The position numbers and the translations under genes are program-made. The notes under the pieces were generated by a model that saw only the letters and a list, made by a program, of their open reading frames with translations, was not told the origin of the DNA and did not search any database. Below, piece by piece: positions 15,814 through 24,704 of a DNA stretch of 64,000 nucleotides; within the stretch, counting starts at the first letter, position 1, and each line of letters starts with the position of its first letter. The DNA is from Mogibacterium sp. (GTDB lineage Bacteria; Bacillota; Clostridia; Peptostreptococcales; Anaerovoracaceae): NCBI GenBank assembly GCA_017515425.1, contig JAFWFU010000007.1, positions 62,001 through 126,000 of the forward strand, given 5' to 3'.

Positions 15814-17616
15814 TTAGTTAATATCTCTCAAATAGCCCTCGTCTACCTTATACACTCGGTCGCAAATCTCCATGACCGATGGTCTGTGGGTTGTAATCAC
15901 CAGGGCTCGTCCCTTCGCCTCTTTTTTCAGATTGTGCAAAACGCGCTTCTCCGTTGCCACATCAAGCGCGCTCGTAGCCTCATCAAAGAGGAGTATGGGA
16001 GACTCCCTGAGAAGAGCGCGGGCAATCGCTATGCGCTGAGCCTGCCCCTCCGACAGTCCCCTGCCGTTTTCTCTTACCTTCGTCTCCATTCCCTCGGAGA
16101 GCTTCTCAACAAACTCCCACGCGTCCGCCATTTTGAGAGCCTTTATCAGTTCATCATCACTTGCGCCTTCGTTCATCATTCTAAGGTTTTCCGCTATCGT
16201 ACCCGCAAAGAGTGAATTACCCTGAGGAACATAGGAGAAAAGATGTCTCGTATCTGCACTGATTTCAATGACATTTCCATTCTCATCACGGATCTCGCAA
16301 ATGCCGGAATTAGGATAGATGAGCCCGAGCATTATCCTAAGAAGCGTCGTCTTGCCGCGTCCCGTAGGACCCACTATGGCTATCATCTCGCCCGTGGAGA
16401 CGCTGAGTCCGCCTTCGCGTATAACGGGGGCTTCATCTCCATAGGCGAAGCTCATATCGCACACGTCCAAGCTAAGATTATGGGGAATTGCTATATCCTC
16501 ACCCCCCGCGCCATGTTTCTCGGAGGGCAGCTCCATAAGCTCCACTATCCTATGCGCGGATACCGAGCTGTTGACAAAATTCGGTATGATTGAGCCGACG
16601 TTCATCATTGCATTCGTCAGCCTTCCTCTCTGCTGTATGAAGAGAATCATGGTGCCGTAGGTTATCTCATTGCTCCAGAGCAGCCAAAGCGCATAGGCGA
16701 AGGATATGGCTGTAAGCAGCATTTGCAGCAGCCTCATAACTATATTGCGCCTTATGTCAAATGCGTTTCGTTCAAGCGCATAGTCTCTTATCTCGCCCTG
16801 CGTATCATCAAAGCCGTCTGCGAAGCGGTCTATGAGCCCCATGGACTTCACAGTGTCCATACGATAGAAAGCCTCCGTCTCGTATGTATAGAGCTTGCTG
16901 CTGAGCTCTCGGGTTTTCCTATGATACTCCCTCTCCTTTATCAGAAAAGCACGCCTTACCAAAAACAAAACCGGAGCCCCCGCAACCGCTATTAGCGTCA
17001 TCCCCCTGCTGTAATGCCAAATAACAAGGAAGGTCGCGAGGAAATTATAGCCCGTGATTACGAGATTAGGCATCCAGGAAATCGCATTCGAGGATATTGT
17101 TCCCGCGTCTACATTTATGCGATTCAGCAAGTCCCCATTCGAATATTGCTGCAAAGCCATCCAATCCGCGTCAATAATCTTGTGAAACACATCCTCCTGC
17201 ACGTCACGCTGTATCGCCGTAGTCACCTTCGCCGAGTATCTCGAATTAACGCCGTTCATCAGAAGGCTAAGGACATTAGTGCCTATCCAAATCAGGATTA
17301 TCAGCCAGAGCAACTCCGTCTTGTGGCCCGTCACGATATCCACCATATATTTGTTGGCGACGGACGAGACGAGTCCGAAGGTGGTCGAAAATATCCCGAA
17401 TAAAGTAAAGACTACTATCTGCCACCTATATCTTTTCGAATACGAAAAAATCCAGCTCCAATCGTGGAAGAATTCGCCGAGTTCGTCGTTCTTAATCTTT
17501 TCGCACAGAAATTCAAAAGTCTGTATCTTGAAAACAGATTCCTTCCGGTCTTCTTTGCCATTCTCCCCTTTATCCTGTTTTTCCTGTTTCAGTTTCTCTT
17601 TTCCCTGTTCTTTCAT
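15814..17616 (-). CDS. ABC transporter, fused permease and ATPase
   Basis: A 600-residue half-transporter. After a Lys/Glu/Gln-rich N-terminus (about 1-50) comes a membrane domain with about six segments between 60 and 340. The ATPase domain has Walker A GPTGRGKTT, the LSEGQ signature, Walker B ILLFDEATSALD and a switch histidine in TTHRP. It has no N-terminal C39 peptidase, so it would not itself cleave a leader. Located between the flippase and the SPASM enzyme, it is the natural exporter for the putative peptide. The 210-base gap after it holds no convincing gene. Confidence 0.9.
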   Translation of the reverse strand: MKEQGKEKLKQEKQDKGENGKEDRKESVFKIQTFEFLCEKIKNDELGEFFHDWSWIFSYSKRYRWQIVVFTLFGIFSTTFGLVSSVANKYMVDIVTGHKTELLWLIILIWIGTNVLSLLMNGVNSRYSAKVTTAIQRDVQEDVFHKIIDADWMALQQYSNGDLLNRINVDAGTISSNAISWMPNLVITGYNFLATFLVIWHYSRGMTLIAVAGAPVLFLVRRAFLIKEREYHRKTRELSSKLYTYETEAFYRMDTVKSMGLIDRFADGFDDTQGEIRDYALERNAFDIRRNIVMRLLQMLLTAISFAYALWLLWSNEITYGTMILFIQQRGRLTNAMMNVGSIIPNFVNSSVSAHRIVELMELPSEKHGAGGEDIAIPHNLSLDVCDMSFAYGDEAPVIREGGLSVSTGEMIAIVGPTGRGKTTLLRIMLGLIYPNSGICEIRDENGNVIEISADTRHLFSYVPQGNSLFAGTIAENLRMMNEGASDDELIKALKMADAWEFVEKLSEGMETKVRENGRGLSEGQAQRIAIARALLRESPILLFDEATSALDVATEKRVLHNLKKEAKGRALVITTHRPSVMEICDRVYKVDEGYLRDIN

Positions 17617-17663
17617 TTATTCTTATGCTCCACAATATGTCCGGCGTTTTGATATACGGCATT

Positions 17664-19211
17664 TCACAGCCTGCCCTGCATTCTCCTTCGTTTCATCAGT
17701 TTGTTTGCCAAATCTTTCAATCTCCTGAATTCTGGGGTTCGATAAAAAGCCAGCAGCATGATCCCATTGGTTATGACGGTGATAAATGCCATTTTCAGAA
17801 TAAGGGTCAATACCGGAGAGCCCGCTATTATCCTGAAAGAAAGCCGGCTCGCCAAGGCGGCTATTATCAATATGACAAGATAGCCGGCATATCTTCTGGC
17901 ATATTCAAAGGGATTTCTGCAAAATCCATATTTGTATACTGCATAGGGATCATACCAGAGGTTTGTCATGGCTCTGGATAAAAGCGTTGCTGCCAGGATT
18001 CCAGGCAGTCCCCATTTTCTTCCAAGCACTACTGATAAGGCAATATTTAAAACCCCTGTTAAAAACTGTATGGATCTGCCGTATCTAAACAGCCCCAGGG
18101 TATGCTTATATGTCCATATCGCATTCATCATTCCGACAGTGAAGAAATTCAATGCCATTATAAACGGTATTATCAAAGGAAGCTCATATTGCTCTCCGAA
18201 GCATAGCTTGACCACATCATTTGAGCAAAGAAAAAATCCTATTCCACAAAACCCGAATATCCAGAAATTCATCATATTCAGAAAGCTGAACAGCTCGTAT
18301 TGCCTCTCTCTGCTCTCTGTAACATTATGATTGCCGACGCTCGCAGTCAACCCGTTGAACACCTGAGATAATATACCGTTTAGAGTATTTGTCAACAGGA
18401 AGTAATTAGATGCCAATCCGGTAACAGCAAGCCCCTTAAAAAATGTTATAAGGATATTGTCTGTGCTATTAACCAAGATGCCCGAAATCCTGTAAATCAA
18501 AAGATCTCTTATATTTGTAAAAATGCTTCTCTTTTCTTCCTCCTCGAGAGGCTTTGCATCTTTCCATGCGACATAGGGAAAATATCTTTTGCAAATCGTG
18601 AATATTATTATGTTATATATAAAGATTCCCGCAGTCTGAATCAGAAGATAGATCAGATAGTTGTGGAATATTATAAGAGCAATCATCTGAATAACGCTTT
18701 GTATAATGGTTATTATATAATTGATGCCCGCAACCACATAGTTTCTCTGCGACGCGACGAGAAGTGTCCCTCTGTAGCTGAATAGATAGCTGCTCGCGAC
18801 GTTAAACAGATTGATGAAATACAAAAGCTCCAGGCTGTCACTAATATCCGGCTTTTCCCTGATAACTGTATCGAGAAACGGCATGAACGCAATTCCGATA
18901 ATAAAAACGCCTATGCCAATAATGCGATAAGCCCGGGAGAATAGCCTCATTATCGAGGCAATCTTATCTGAATCATCTTCTGCAAGCGGCTTGTAAAGCG
19001 CAAATGTTATGGCATTTCCCACTCCGAGCTCTGCCAGTGAAAGAACTGTCAGAATATTTGTGAATAAGCCGTTCGCGCCCAAATAGTCTATGCTCAGGGT
19101 TCTGACGAAAACAATCCGGCATACGAATCCGAGTAGAGTGTTCAGCACGTATCCGGCAATCCCCGTTGAAATATTTAATATTGAATAGTCAGTCCGCGTT
19201 CTGCTTCTCAC
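17664..19211 (-). CDS. Wzx-type polysaccharide flippase
   Basis: A 515-residue membrane protein with about 12-14 hydrophobic segments and the MOP-superfamily pattern: ILNISTGIAGYVLNTLLGF at the start, then RTLSIDYLGANGLFTNIL and LAELGVGNAITFALYKPLA. It would flip the undecaprenyl-linked repeat unit across the membrane for EpsG-like polymerisation. The GTG start at 19211 lies within the end of the upstream gene (23-base overlap), as is common in tightly packed operons. Confidence 0.9.
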   Translation of the reverse strand: MRSRTRTDYSILNISTGIAGYVLNTLLGFVCRIVFVRTLSIDYLGANGLFTNILTVLSLAELGVGNAITFALYKPLAEDDSDKIASIMRLFSRAYRIIGIGVFIIGIAFMPFLDTVIREKPDISDSLELLYFINLFNVASSYLFSYRGTLLVASQRNYVVAGINYIITIIQSVIQMIALIIFHNYLIYLLIQTAGIFIYNIIIFTICKRYFPYVAWKDAKPLEEEEKRSIFTNIRDLLIYRISGILVNSTDNILITFFKGLAVTGLASNYFLLTNTLNGILSQVFNGLTASVGNHNVTESRERQYELFSFLNMMNFWIFGFCGIGFFLCSNDVVKLCFGEQYELPLIIPFIMALNFFTVGMMNAIWTYKHTLGLFRYGRSIQFLTGVLNIALSVVLGRKWGLPGILAATLLSRAMTNLWYDPYAVYKYGFCRNPFEYARRYAGYLVILIIAALASRLSFRIIAGSPVLTLILKMAFITVITNGIMLLAFYRTPEFRRLKDLANKLMKRRRMQGRL

Positions 19212-21093
19212 CGATACTCTCCGTGCTGATTTGGTTGAACTGATTTAAAAAGAGTTTAATATTTTTGTTTCGCAGATGAATTTCAACCACTGTTTCACCC
19301 ATGAGATAATCGCGCAACAGAAAACCTATATCCTCTCTTCTTATAACGGGAAGCCCTGTGTCATTTGCAATGCAGTCGGCACGATTGTCAACAGCGACTA
19401 TCAATGCCCTATGCCCCGCCGTCAGAGCCCGAATCCCTGCATGAAGTCTCGTGCCCACATAGTCAATATCTTTCTCTTGCAGAAAATCGTCATAATCAGA
19501 GAGAGACTTTCCGAGAATTATCATTCTGTCAAGAAATCCGAGCTTCCTAAGATATTCCAAATCCCCCCGTCCCTGCTGCCAGAAATAAACTTCCTCGTAA
19601 AGCTCGAAAAGGATTTTCAGCATTTCTCTGTCTTCCTTCTCATTTTGTCGATAATCCGTCATCGTGCATATAACCCTGCCTGCCTTTTTTGTCGGTATTG
19701 ATTCGCAATGCGAAGGTGTCAGTTTCCACATTGACGGGCAGCCCGTATTGATGACATTCTTAATCCCCATCGCTCTGAGCTTTCTCTCTGAAAAGCTGTC
19801 TCTCACGGAATGGTATCCGTCCCTGCTCAAAATGGTTTGAAACAGCACTGCACTGTATTTGTCAAATGATTCGTCCATTGAGTCAAATCCGACGCCCATC
19901 AGTCGTGTGTTTCTGTATAGGCTAACATCTTTGCCTGTCTTCCAAAGCCCGTAGCTTCTCATATATCCCGAGAGCAGATTAGTTCCGCAAAGTATCTTCT
20001 CTCCCGCCTCCTTCAGCTTCCTGATGTCCTTCGAGGACGGCTGTATATGTGTCGAAATATGTTCCAATGAACCGATGTCCATATTCTCAGCAAGCTGATT
20101 CATACAGCTTTCCATGATGATTGCATCGCCTTCATTATCGCTGCCCATATATGTATCGAGAATAAGCATCGGCTGTCCTTCTTGTGTTCTCGCAATCCTT
20201 CCTCTGATGAGCCTATAATACCAAGGAACAGCATCCTTTATCGCAATGACATTCTTCTTTGTATTTTGAGCCAGTTTAGAGGGAAGTCTGCGCACTATTT
20301 CCGACATGCTGTATTTCTCAAGAACGCTCTCGACATACAGAAGCTTTCTCCCGATACTTTTTCCGAATGCGCCGTAGATACGGCGCTGATACTCCTCTTC
20401 ATCTTTTAGCTCTCCGTCCGCCCACGAAGCGTCGAAATGATGAATTGAAACAGTCCGCTCTTTAATCTCAATTCTCCCTGTTCTGTAGTTCTTGGGGCAG
20501 AAAACATCAGAGGCGAATATGCTGATTCCGTCCAATTTCTGATCCATGTCTTTCTGCCTGAGCCCGTGGAGCTGCAATAACCGCGTCGTATAATAAGGCG
20601 AGGGCTTCAAATTGTATGTTCCGTCGTCGTTGATAAAACTTATATTCTCATACGCGTCTCTCAGCTTCTTTATCAGTGGATTGTTTGCTGAAGCTCCAAA
20701 TCCCAGGCCCAGCGCTGCGAAGCTCTCGCCATCCCCCGTATTTTCAAACCCCGCAAAAGCCTCATTCCCCAATAAATGATCTGTGTTTCGGATCAGTTCC
20801 ACATCTGTGTCAAAGTATATCCCACCATGTTCGAATATAATATCCAGGCGTGCATAGTCCGGAACGAAGCCCCATTTGCCAGCATCATAGGCTTGTCTCA
20901 TAAATTCATTCTTAGTGAAATCGTAATTGCTTTCGTTCCACTCAATAATCTCATAATCAGGGCAAAAACGCCTCCAGCTGTCGATGCAGCGAAGGACTGA
21001 TTCAGGCTTGGGTTTATCCCCTATCCAGCAGTAATGAATTGTTTTGGGAATCTGCTTCATGCGTTGTTTTTTCGTTTCAGAACTATTATTCAT
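19189..21093 (-). CDS. bifunctional GT32 glycosyltransferase-pyruvyltransferase
   Basis: A 634-residue fusion. Residues about 10-260 form a GT32-type domain: IPKTIHYCWIG, the donor-site ARLDIIFEHGGIYFDTDVEL with its DXD, and SIHHFDASW. Residues about 300-600 match the polysaccharide pyruvyltransferase family (PF04230): MGSDNEGDAIIMES, ILCGTNLLSGYM, INTGCPSMW and YVGTRLHAGIRALTAGHRALIV. It could add a sugar and then cap it with a pyruvate ketal from phosphoenolpyruvate, giving a charged group. It overlaps both neighbours by a few bases. Confidence 0.88.
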   Translation of the reverse strand: MNNSSETKKQRMKQIPKTIHYCWIGDKPKPESVLRCIDSWRRFCPDYEIIEWNESNYDFTKNEFMRQAYDAGKWGFVPDYARLDIIFEHGGIYFDTDVELIRNTDHLLGNEAFAGFENTGDGESFAALGLGFGASANNPLIKKLRDAYENISFINDDGTYNLKPSPYYTTRLLQLHGLRQKDMDQKLDGISIFASDVFCPKNYRTGRIEIKERTVSIHHFDASWADGELKDEEEYQRRIYGAFGKSIGRKLLYVESVLEKYSMSEIVRRLPSKLAQNTKKNVIAIKDAVPWYYRLIRGRIARTQEGQPMLILDTYMGSDNEGDAIIMESCMNQLAENMDIGSLEHISTHIQPSSKDIRKLKEAGEKILCGTNLLSGYMRSYGLWKTGKDVSLYRNTRLMGVGFDSMDESFDKYSAVLFQTILSRDGYHSVRDSFSERKLRAMGIKNVINTGCPSMWKLTPSHCESIPTKKAGRVICTMTDYRQNEKEDREMLKILFELYEEVYFWQQGRGDLEYLRKLGFLDRMIILGKSLSDYDDFLQEKDIDYVGTRLHAGIRALTAGHRALIVAVDNRADCIANDTGLPVIRREDIGFLLRDYLMGETVVEIHLRNKNIKLFLNQFNQISTESIGEKQNAD

Positions 21094-21688
21094 TCAAAAA
21101 TGATATATAGTCAAAATCATCTAAATATCTTCTGATTCGAAATTGATTTTTAAAATCAATCGCGACTCCAACTCCGTCATTTCCCTCAAACCCTCTTAAA
21201 TAAAAAGATGACTTTATATCAGGTCTTGGAATATGGGTGAAAACAACCTTATGTTCATAAGGTAATTCGTCAAATTTGCGCAGGCTTTCCTCAGTGCAGC
21301 CATCACCGTCTATGCCTAATATATAAAGATTGTCATACTGAACTCTCGTCTTTCTTCTCTCCCAGCTGCATACAGCTTCATCAAATGATGAATAGTGGTT
21401 GAATCTGATTTTTACATCATCAATTATCCCGCAGGGATAATCAAAGCGGCTGTCTTTATATTCCTTCACGGGCAGGCTCAAATACCACTCCAAATTCCCC
21501 AGAAACCTCACATAGTCATTCATATCAAAACTCAGGTTGATCGTCGGCGTCATATATCTTAATCCCATATCAAGATATATGAACTCGCCATTGCAATTTG
21601 ACGAGATAATAGTCGGAGCTGTATTTTTCAGCCTCCTGCGCTTCAATTCTTTGTATATTCTCCATTCTGCTCTCTTAATATAATCCAT
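21086..21688 (-). CDS. DUF1919-family EPS protein
   Basis: A 200-residue protein of the DUF1919 type, found in capsule and EPS loci. Visible hallmarks are TIISSNCNGEFIYLDMGLRYMTPT near the start, NYVRFL-like YVRFLGNLEWYLS, and YEHKVVFTHIP near the end. No membrane segment is seen. The function is not established; it is suspected to modify sugars, possibly by acyl transfer. It sits between a GT2 gene and the GT32-pyruvyltransferase gene. Confidence 0.75.
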   Translation of the reverse strand: MDYIKRAEWRIYKELKRRRLKNTAPTIISSNCNGEFIYLDMGLRYMTPTINLSFDMNDYVRFLGNLEWYLSLPVKEYKDSRFDYPCGIIDDVKIRFNHYSSFDEAVCSWERRKTRVQYDNLYILGIDGDGCTEESLRKFDELPYEHKVVFTHIPRPDIKSSFYLRGFEGNDGVGVAIDFKNQFRIRRYLDDFDYISFLNE

Positions 21689-21701
21689 GCCCTATGTCCG
21701 T

Positions 21702-22643
21702 TCAGATAGTTTTGCTATACAGCGAGGGGAAATATCTCAGCATATACATATGCAGCTTTTGTTTCCCCGATATATCAGTTGAGCCGATTATATAATCGTA
21801 GATTTCCTTATAGTGTCTGCGCAGCTCCGAGATCTTCTCTCTGTTTTCATCTGTCCTCTTAATATTCTTTTCTATCTCCCGAGCCGCCGCGTACATGCTC
21901 AGACAGGCTTTCACCGCAAAATCCTTTTCATTTTTTTTAATCATATAAACTGCCATATTGTATACAGCCTCTGCGAAGTCAAAATAGTTATCATTATGCC
22001 CCTTTTGCCCTATTATGCTGCTTTCCCTATATCTGTAATAATAGTCATCTTGTCCTGTGTATACTATGCGCTTCGCTCTTTCTGCAAGCATATAATAAAC
22101 AAACGTGTCCTCATAATACTTGCCGATAGGAAACCTAATACCCGAAAAGAGCTGTCCTCTGAATATTTTATTGCAAACCGAAGGCTGAAAGATCGTCTCA
22201 AGCCGTTCGCTTCCTTCCACAACTTTGACTGTATTTGTCGGTTTGTAGAATCCTTCTGTTTTGCCGTCATCATATAGTCTGAGCATATTGCATACCGCAA
22301 TATCACAGCCGTTATCAAATGCCGCCCTATAACAAGCTTCAATCATTCCTTCATCTATCAAATCATCTCCGTCTACGAATGCGAGCCAATTCCCTTCTGC
22401 ATTTTCGATTCCGATATTTCTAGCTGATGAAAGCCCTTCATGGGCTTTATGTATGACCTTTATTCTACAATCAGAGGAGGCGATTTTATCGCAAATTTCA
22501 CCCGACCTGTCCTTAGATCCGTCGTCGACAAGAATGATTTCCAGATTTTTATAAGTCTGCTCGAGTATGCTCTCTACGCAGGGCTCAAGGTAATCGGCAA
22601 TATTGTATGCAGGCACTATGACAGTTATCAGATCCTTTTTCAT
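21702..22643 (-). CDS. GT2-family glycosyltransferase
   Basis: A glycosyltransferase of about 313 residues. ITVIVPAYN, VDDGSKDRSGEICD, GLSSARNIG and VDGDDLIDEGM mark the GT-A nucleotide-sugar domain; VCNKIFRGQLF and YEDTFVYYML follow. A GTG at 22685 overlapping the previous stop would add 14 residues; I prefer ATG 22643, which puts ITVIVPAYN close to the start as in its paralogues. It is one of four consecutive GT2 genes. Confidence 0.88.
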   Translation of the reverse strand: MKKDLITVIVPAYNIADYLEPCVESILEQTYKNLEIILVDDGSKDRSGEICDKIASSDCRIKVIHKAHEGLSSARNIGIENAEGNWLAFVDGDDLIDEGMIEACYRAAFDNGCDIAVCNMLRLYDDGKTEGFYKPTNTVKVVEGSERLETIFQPSVCNKIFRGQLFSGIRFPIGKYYEDTFVYYMLAERAKRIVYTGQDDYYYRYRESSIIGQKGHNDNYFDFAEAVYNMAVYMIKKNEKDFAVKACLSMYAAAREIEKNIKRTDENREKISELRRHYKEIYDYIIGSTDISGKQKLHMYMLRYFPSLYSKTI

Positions 22644-22681
22644 ATCGTCTGTATTCTTTCTTTGATCCCCAATCCCCGATT

Positions 22682-23689
22682 TCACATTCCAATCCCGAGC
22701 ATATTCCTCAGAGTGCAGGCAGTTTTTAATGATTTGCTGGAGATTTTCAGCCAGATATATTCTTTAAAAGTATTCGACGAAGCTTCCTCAGCATAGATAT
22801 TAACAACCTCCTGCAAGCCTCTGATGAATATATCCACATCTTTTCCTTCCTGATTTCTCATAGCCGCCTGTCCCCAATATATGCATGAGGAGCAAATATT
22901 TTGCGCGCTTAGCTTCGTCAGGGATTTGTAATGGGTCTTTATATATTCATGCCTTTTCAATCTGCACTCTATAGCCTGCATATCCGCCGCATTCTCTCGA
23001 GCATACATTTTCGACTTATCATGCTGCCTGTAAGCATATAGAACCTCGTCGCTTCGTACGAGTTTCTCAGACTCACCTATCACCCTATATGTAAAATATT
23101 CATCCTCATAAATATCAACATCGGGAAATCTTATATTCCCAATAGCGCTTTTCCTAAATAGCTTGTTCCAAACTATTTGCTTGAAGAATCTGTCTGCAAT
23201 CAGAGCCGTCAGCGCTTCTGAGCTATTGTACTCTATGCGCGCGGCATTACTTTCTTTTTTGAATGCGTAGTTGTCATCATGCACTTTAATATATTCGCAT
23301 TCTGCAATATCGGCATCGGAAGATATGATCATGTCATGCAGCGTTTCCAGCATATCGAAAGAAAGATAGTCGTCAGCATCAACAAAAGATATGAAAACGC
23401 CGTCTGCGAAATCAAGCCCCGCATTTCTGGCTGAGGCCACCCCTTCCTGTTCCTTATGTATTACCTTTACCCTTTCGTCCTTCTTCGCCCATTCATCACA
23501 TATCTTTGGGCAGGAATCCCTGGAGCCGTCATCAACAAGTATTATTTGCAGATTCGGGTAGGTCTGCCGAAGGATGGACTCAATGCAGCGGTCTAAATAT
23601 TTTTCCATTCCATATATCGGAACTATTACGCTTATCAGCTCCTTCTCACATCTTCCTTCTATTCTTTTTTTACCACTGACACTATTCAT
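22682..23689 (-). CDS. GT2-family glycosyltransferase
   Basis: A 335-residue GT-A glycosyltransferase: ISVIVPIYGMEKYLDRC, LVDDGSRD, GVASARNAG and FVDADDYLSFDM, then VWNKLFRKSAI and YEDEYFTYRV. Its start overlaps the previous gene by eight bases. It probably acts on the lipid-linked repeat unit; sugar specificity cannot be read from these motifs. Confidence 0.9.
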   Translation of the reverse strand: MNSVSGKKRIEGRCEKELISVIVPIYGMEKYLDRCIESILRQTYPNLQIILVDDGSRDSCPKICDEWAKKDERVKVIHKEQEGVASARNAGLDFADGVFISFVDADDYLSFDMLETLHDMIISSDADIAECEYIKVHDDNYAFKKESNAARIEYNSSEALTALIADRFFKQIVWNKLFRKSAIGNIRFPDVDIYEDEYFTYRVIGESEKLVRSDEVLYAYRQHDKSKMYARENAADMQAIECRLKRHEYIKTHYKSLTKLSAQNICSSCIYWGQAAMRNQEGKDVDIFIRGLQEVVNIYAEEASSNTFKEYIWLKISSKSLKTACTLRNMLGIGM

Positions 23690-24677
23690 ATATTTTCTTT
23701 TGTAAGTATTTTTCGTAAAACCCGTATATGCGCTTAAAAAGAGTTGGAGAAATCATCAGCAGCCTCAGTTTTATATAGTCATTTCTGCGAAGAAGCCCCC
23801 AATCACCGTGATAGCGGATAATCTCTTCCCTAAGCCTGTGCATATCCTCAGCGAAAGAATGCATATCATTCCCATTTAGTGTCATATAGGCATGTGCACA
23901 AGCCGTCAGATATTTCTCTTTGGCAATTATTTTTAATTCCCCCTCTGCGCTTTCCATGATGATATGGCGAACCCGCATAGGGTCTCTCAGCCTTTTTATA
24001 TTAAACTCTCCTCTTGTGGCAGAGCCCGAATGCGATATATAGTGATAGCCGCAGAAATCCTCAAATACCGATTTTTCGGATTCGCTGAAAAAATAATAAT
24101 TCAGCAGAAGATCTTCATTGAAAATGATTTCCTTGTCGACTTCGTTTTTCCTGAGCGCCCAAGTCACTAACTCCCGTCTGAACAATTTTGTGCAGAGCGA
24201 AGGTTCAAATCTTCCCTCCAGCAAATATTTCAGCGCTCCATTCCTATCTTGGCAAAGGAATAACCCCTGATTGCAGAAATCATGCACCCGTTCCCCGTCA
24301 TTGACAATCGTCTTATGCCCGCAATGCGATATATCCGCCTGATATTGCAGGGCGTTCTGATAGAGCCGCTCATACATATCCGGCATGACTATATCATCCG
24401 CGTCGGCAAATCCAATCCACTCTCCCCCTGCGGCTTCAATCCCTCTTAGCCTTGCAGCCGTTACGCCCTGATTCTCTGTATGGATTACCCTGAATATTTC
24501 AGGATTTTCGGCGGCATAAGACTCTGCAATCTGATTAGTGCGGTCGCTTGATCCGTCGTCAACAATTATTACTTCCAGCCTCGGATATGTCTGCGCGAGA
24601 ACGCTGTCAAGGCATTTCCCAAGATATTTCTCAGCATTATAAGCTGGTATGATTACGGATATGAGCGGATATATCAT
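23682..24677 (-). CDS. GT2-family glycosyltransferase
   Basis: A 331-residue GT-A glycosyltransferase: LISVIIPAYNAEKYLGKCLD at the very N-terminus, VIIVDDGSSDRT, GVTAARLRG and FADADDIVMPDMYE, then SLCTKLFRRELV and NEDLLLNYYFF. It is closest in style to the gene at 8481 (shared ADADD and LCTKLFRR patterns), suggesting duplication within the locus. Confidence 0.9.
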   Translation of the reverse strand: MIYPLISVIIPAYNAEKYLGKCLDSVLAQTYPRLEVIIVDDGSSDRTNQIAESYAAENPEIFRVIHTENQGVTAARLRGIEAAGGEWIGFADADDIVMPDMYERLYQNALQYQADISHCGHKTIVNDGERVHDFCNQGLFLCQDRNGALKYLLEGRFEPSLCTKLFRRELVTWALRKNEVDKEIIFNEDLLLNYYFFSESEKSVFEDFCGYHYISHSGSATRGEFNIKRLRDPMRVRHIIMESAEGELKIIAKEKYLTACAHAYMTLNGNDMHSFAEDMHRLREEIIRYHGDWGLLRRNDYIKLRLLMISPTLFKRIYGFYEKYLQKKIYE

Positions 24678-24704
24678 TCTCCCTCTCCTCTATTCAATCG
24701 CCGT

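Noticed and set aside
3864..17616. Interpretation as a lasso-peptide cluster
   Set aside because: PqqD-, nucleotidyltransferase-, kinase- and sulfotransferase-like proteins occur in lasso loci, but no transglutaminase-like B2 protease or asparagine-synthetase-like C cyclase is present in the window.
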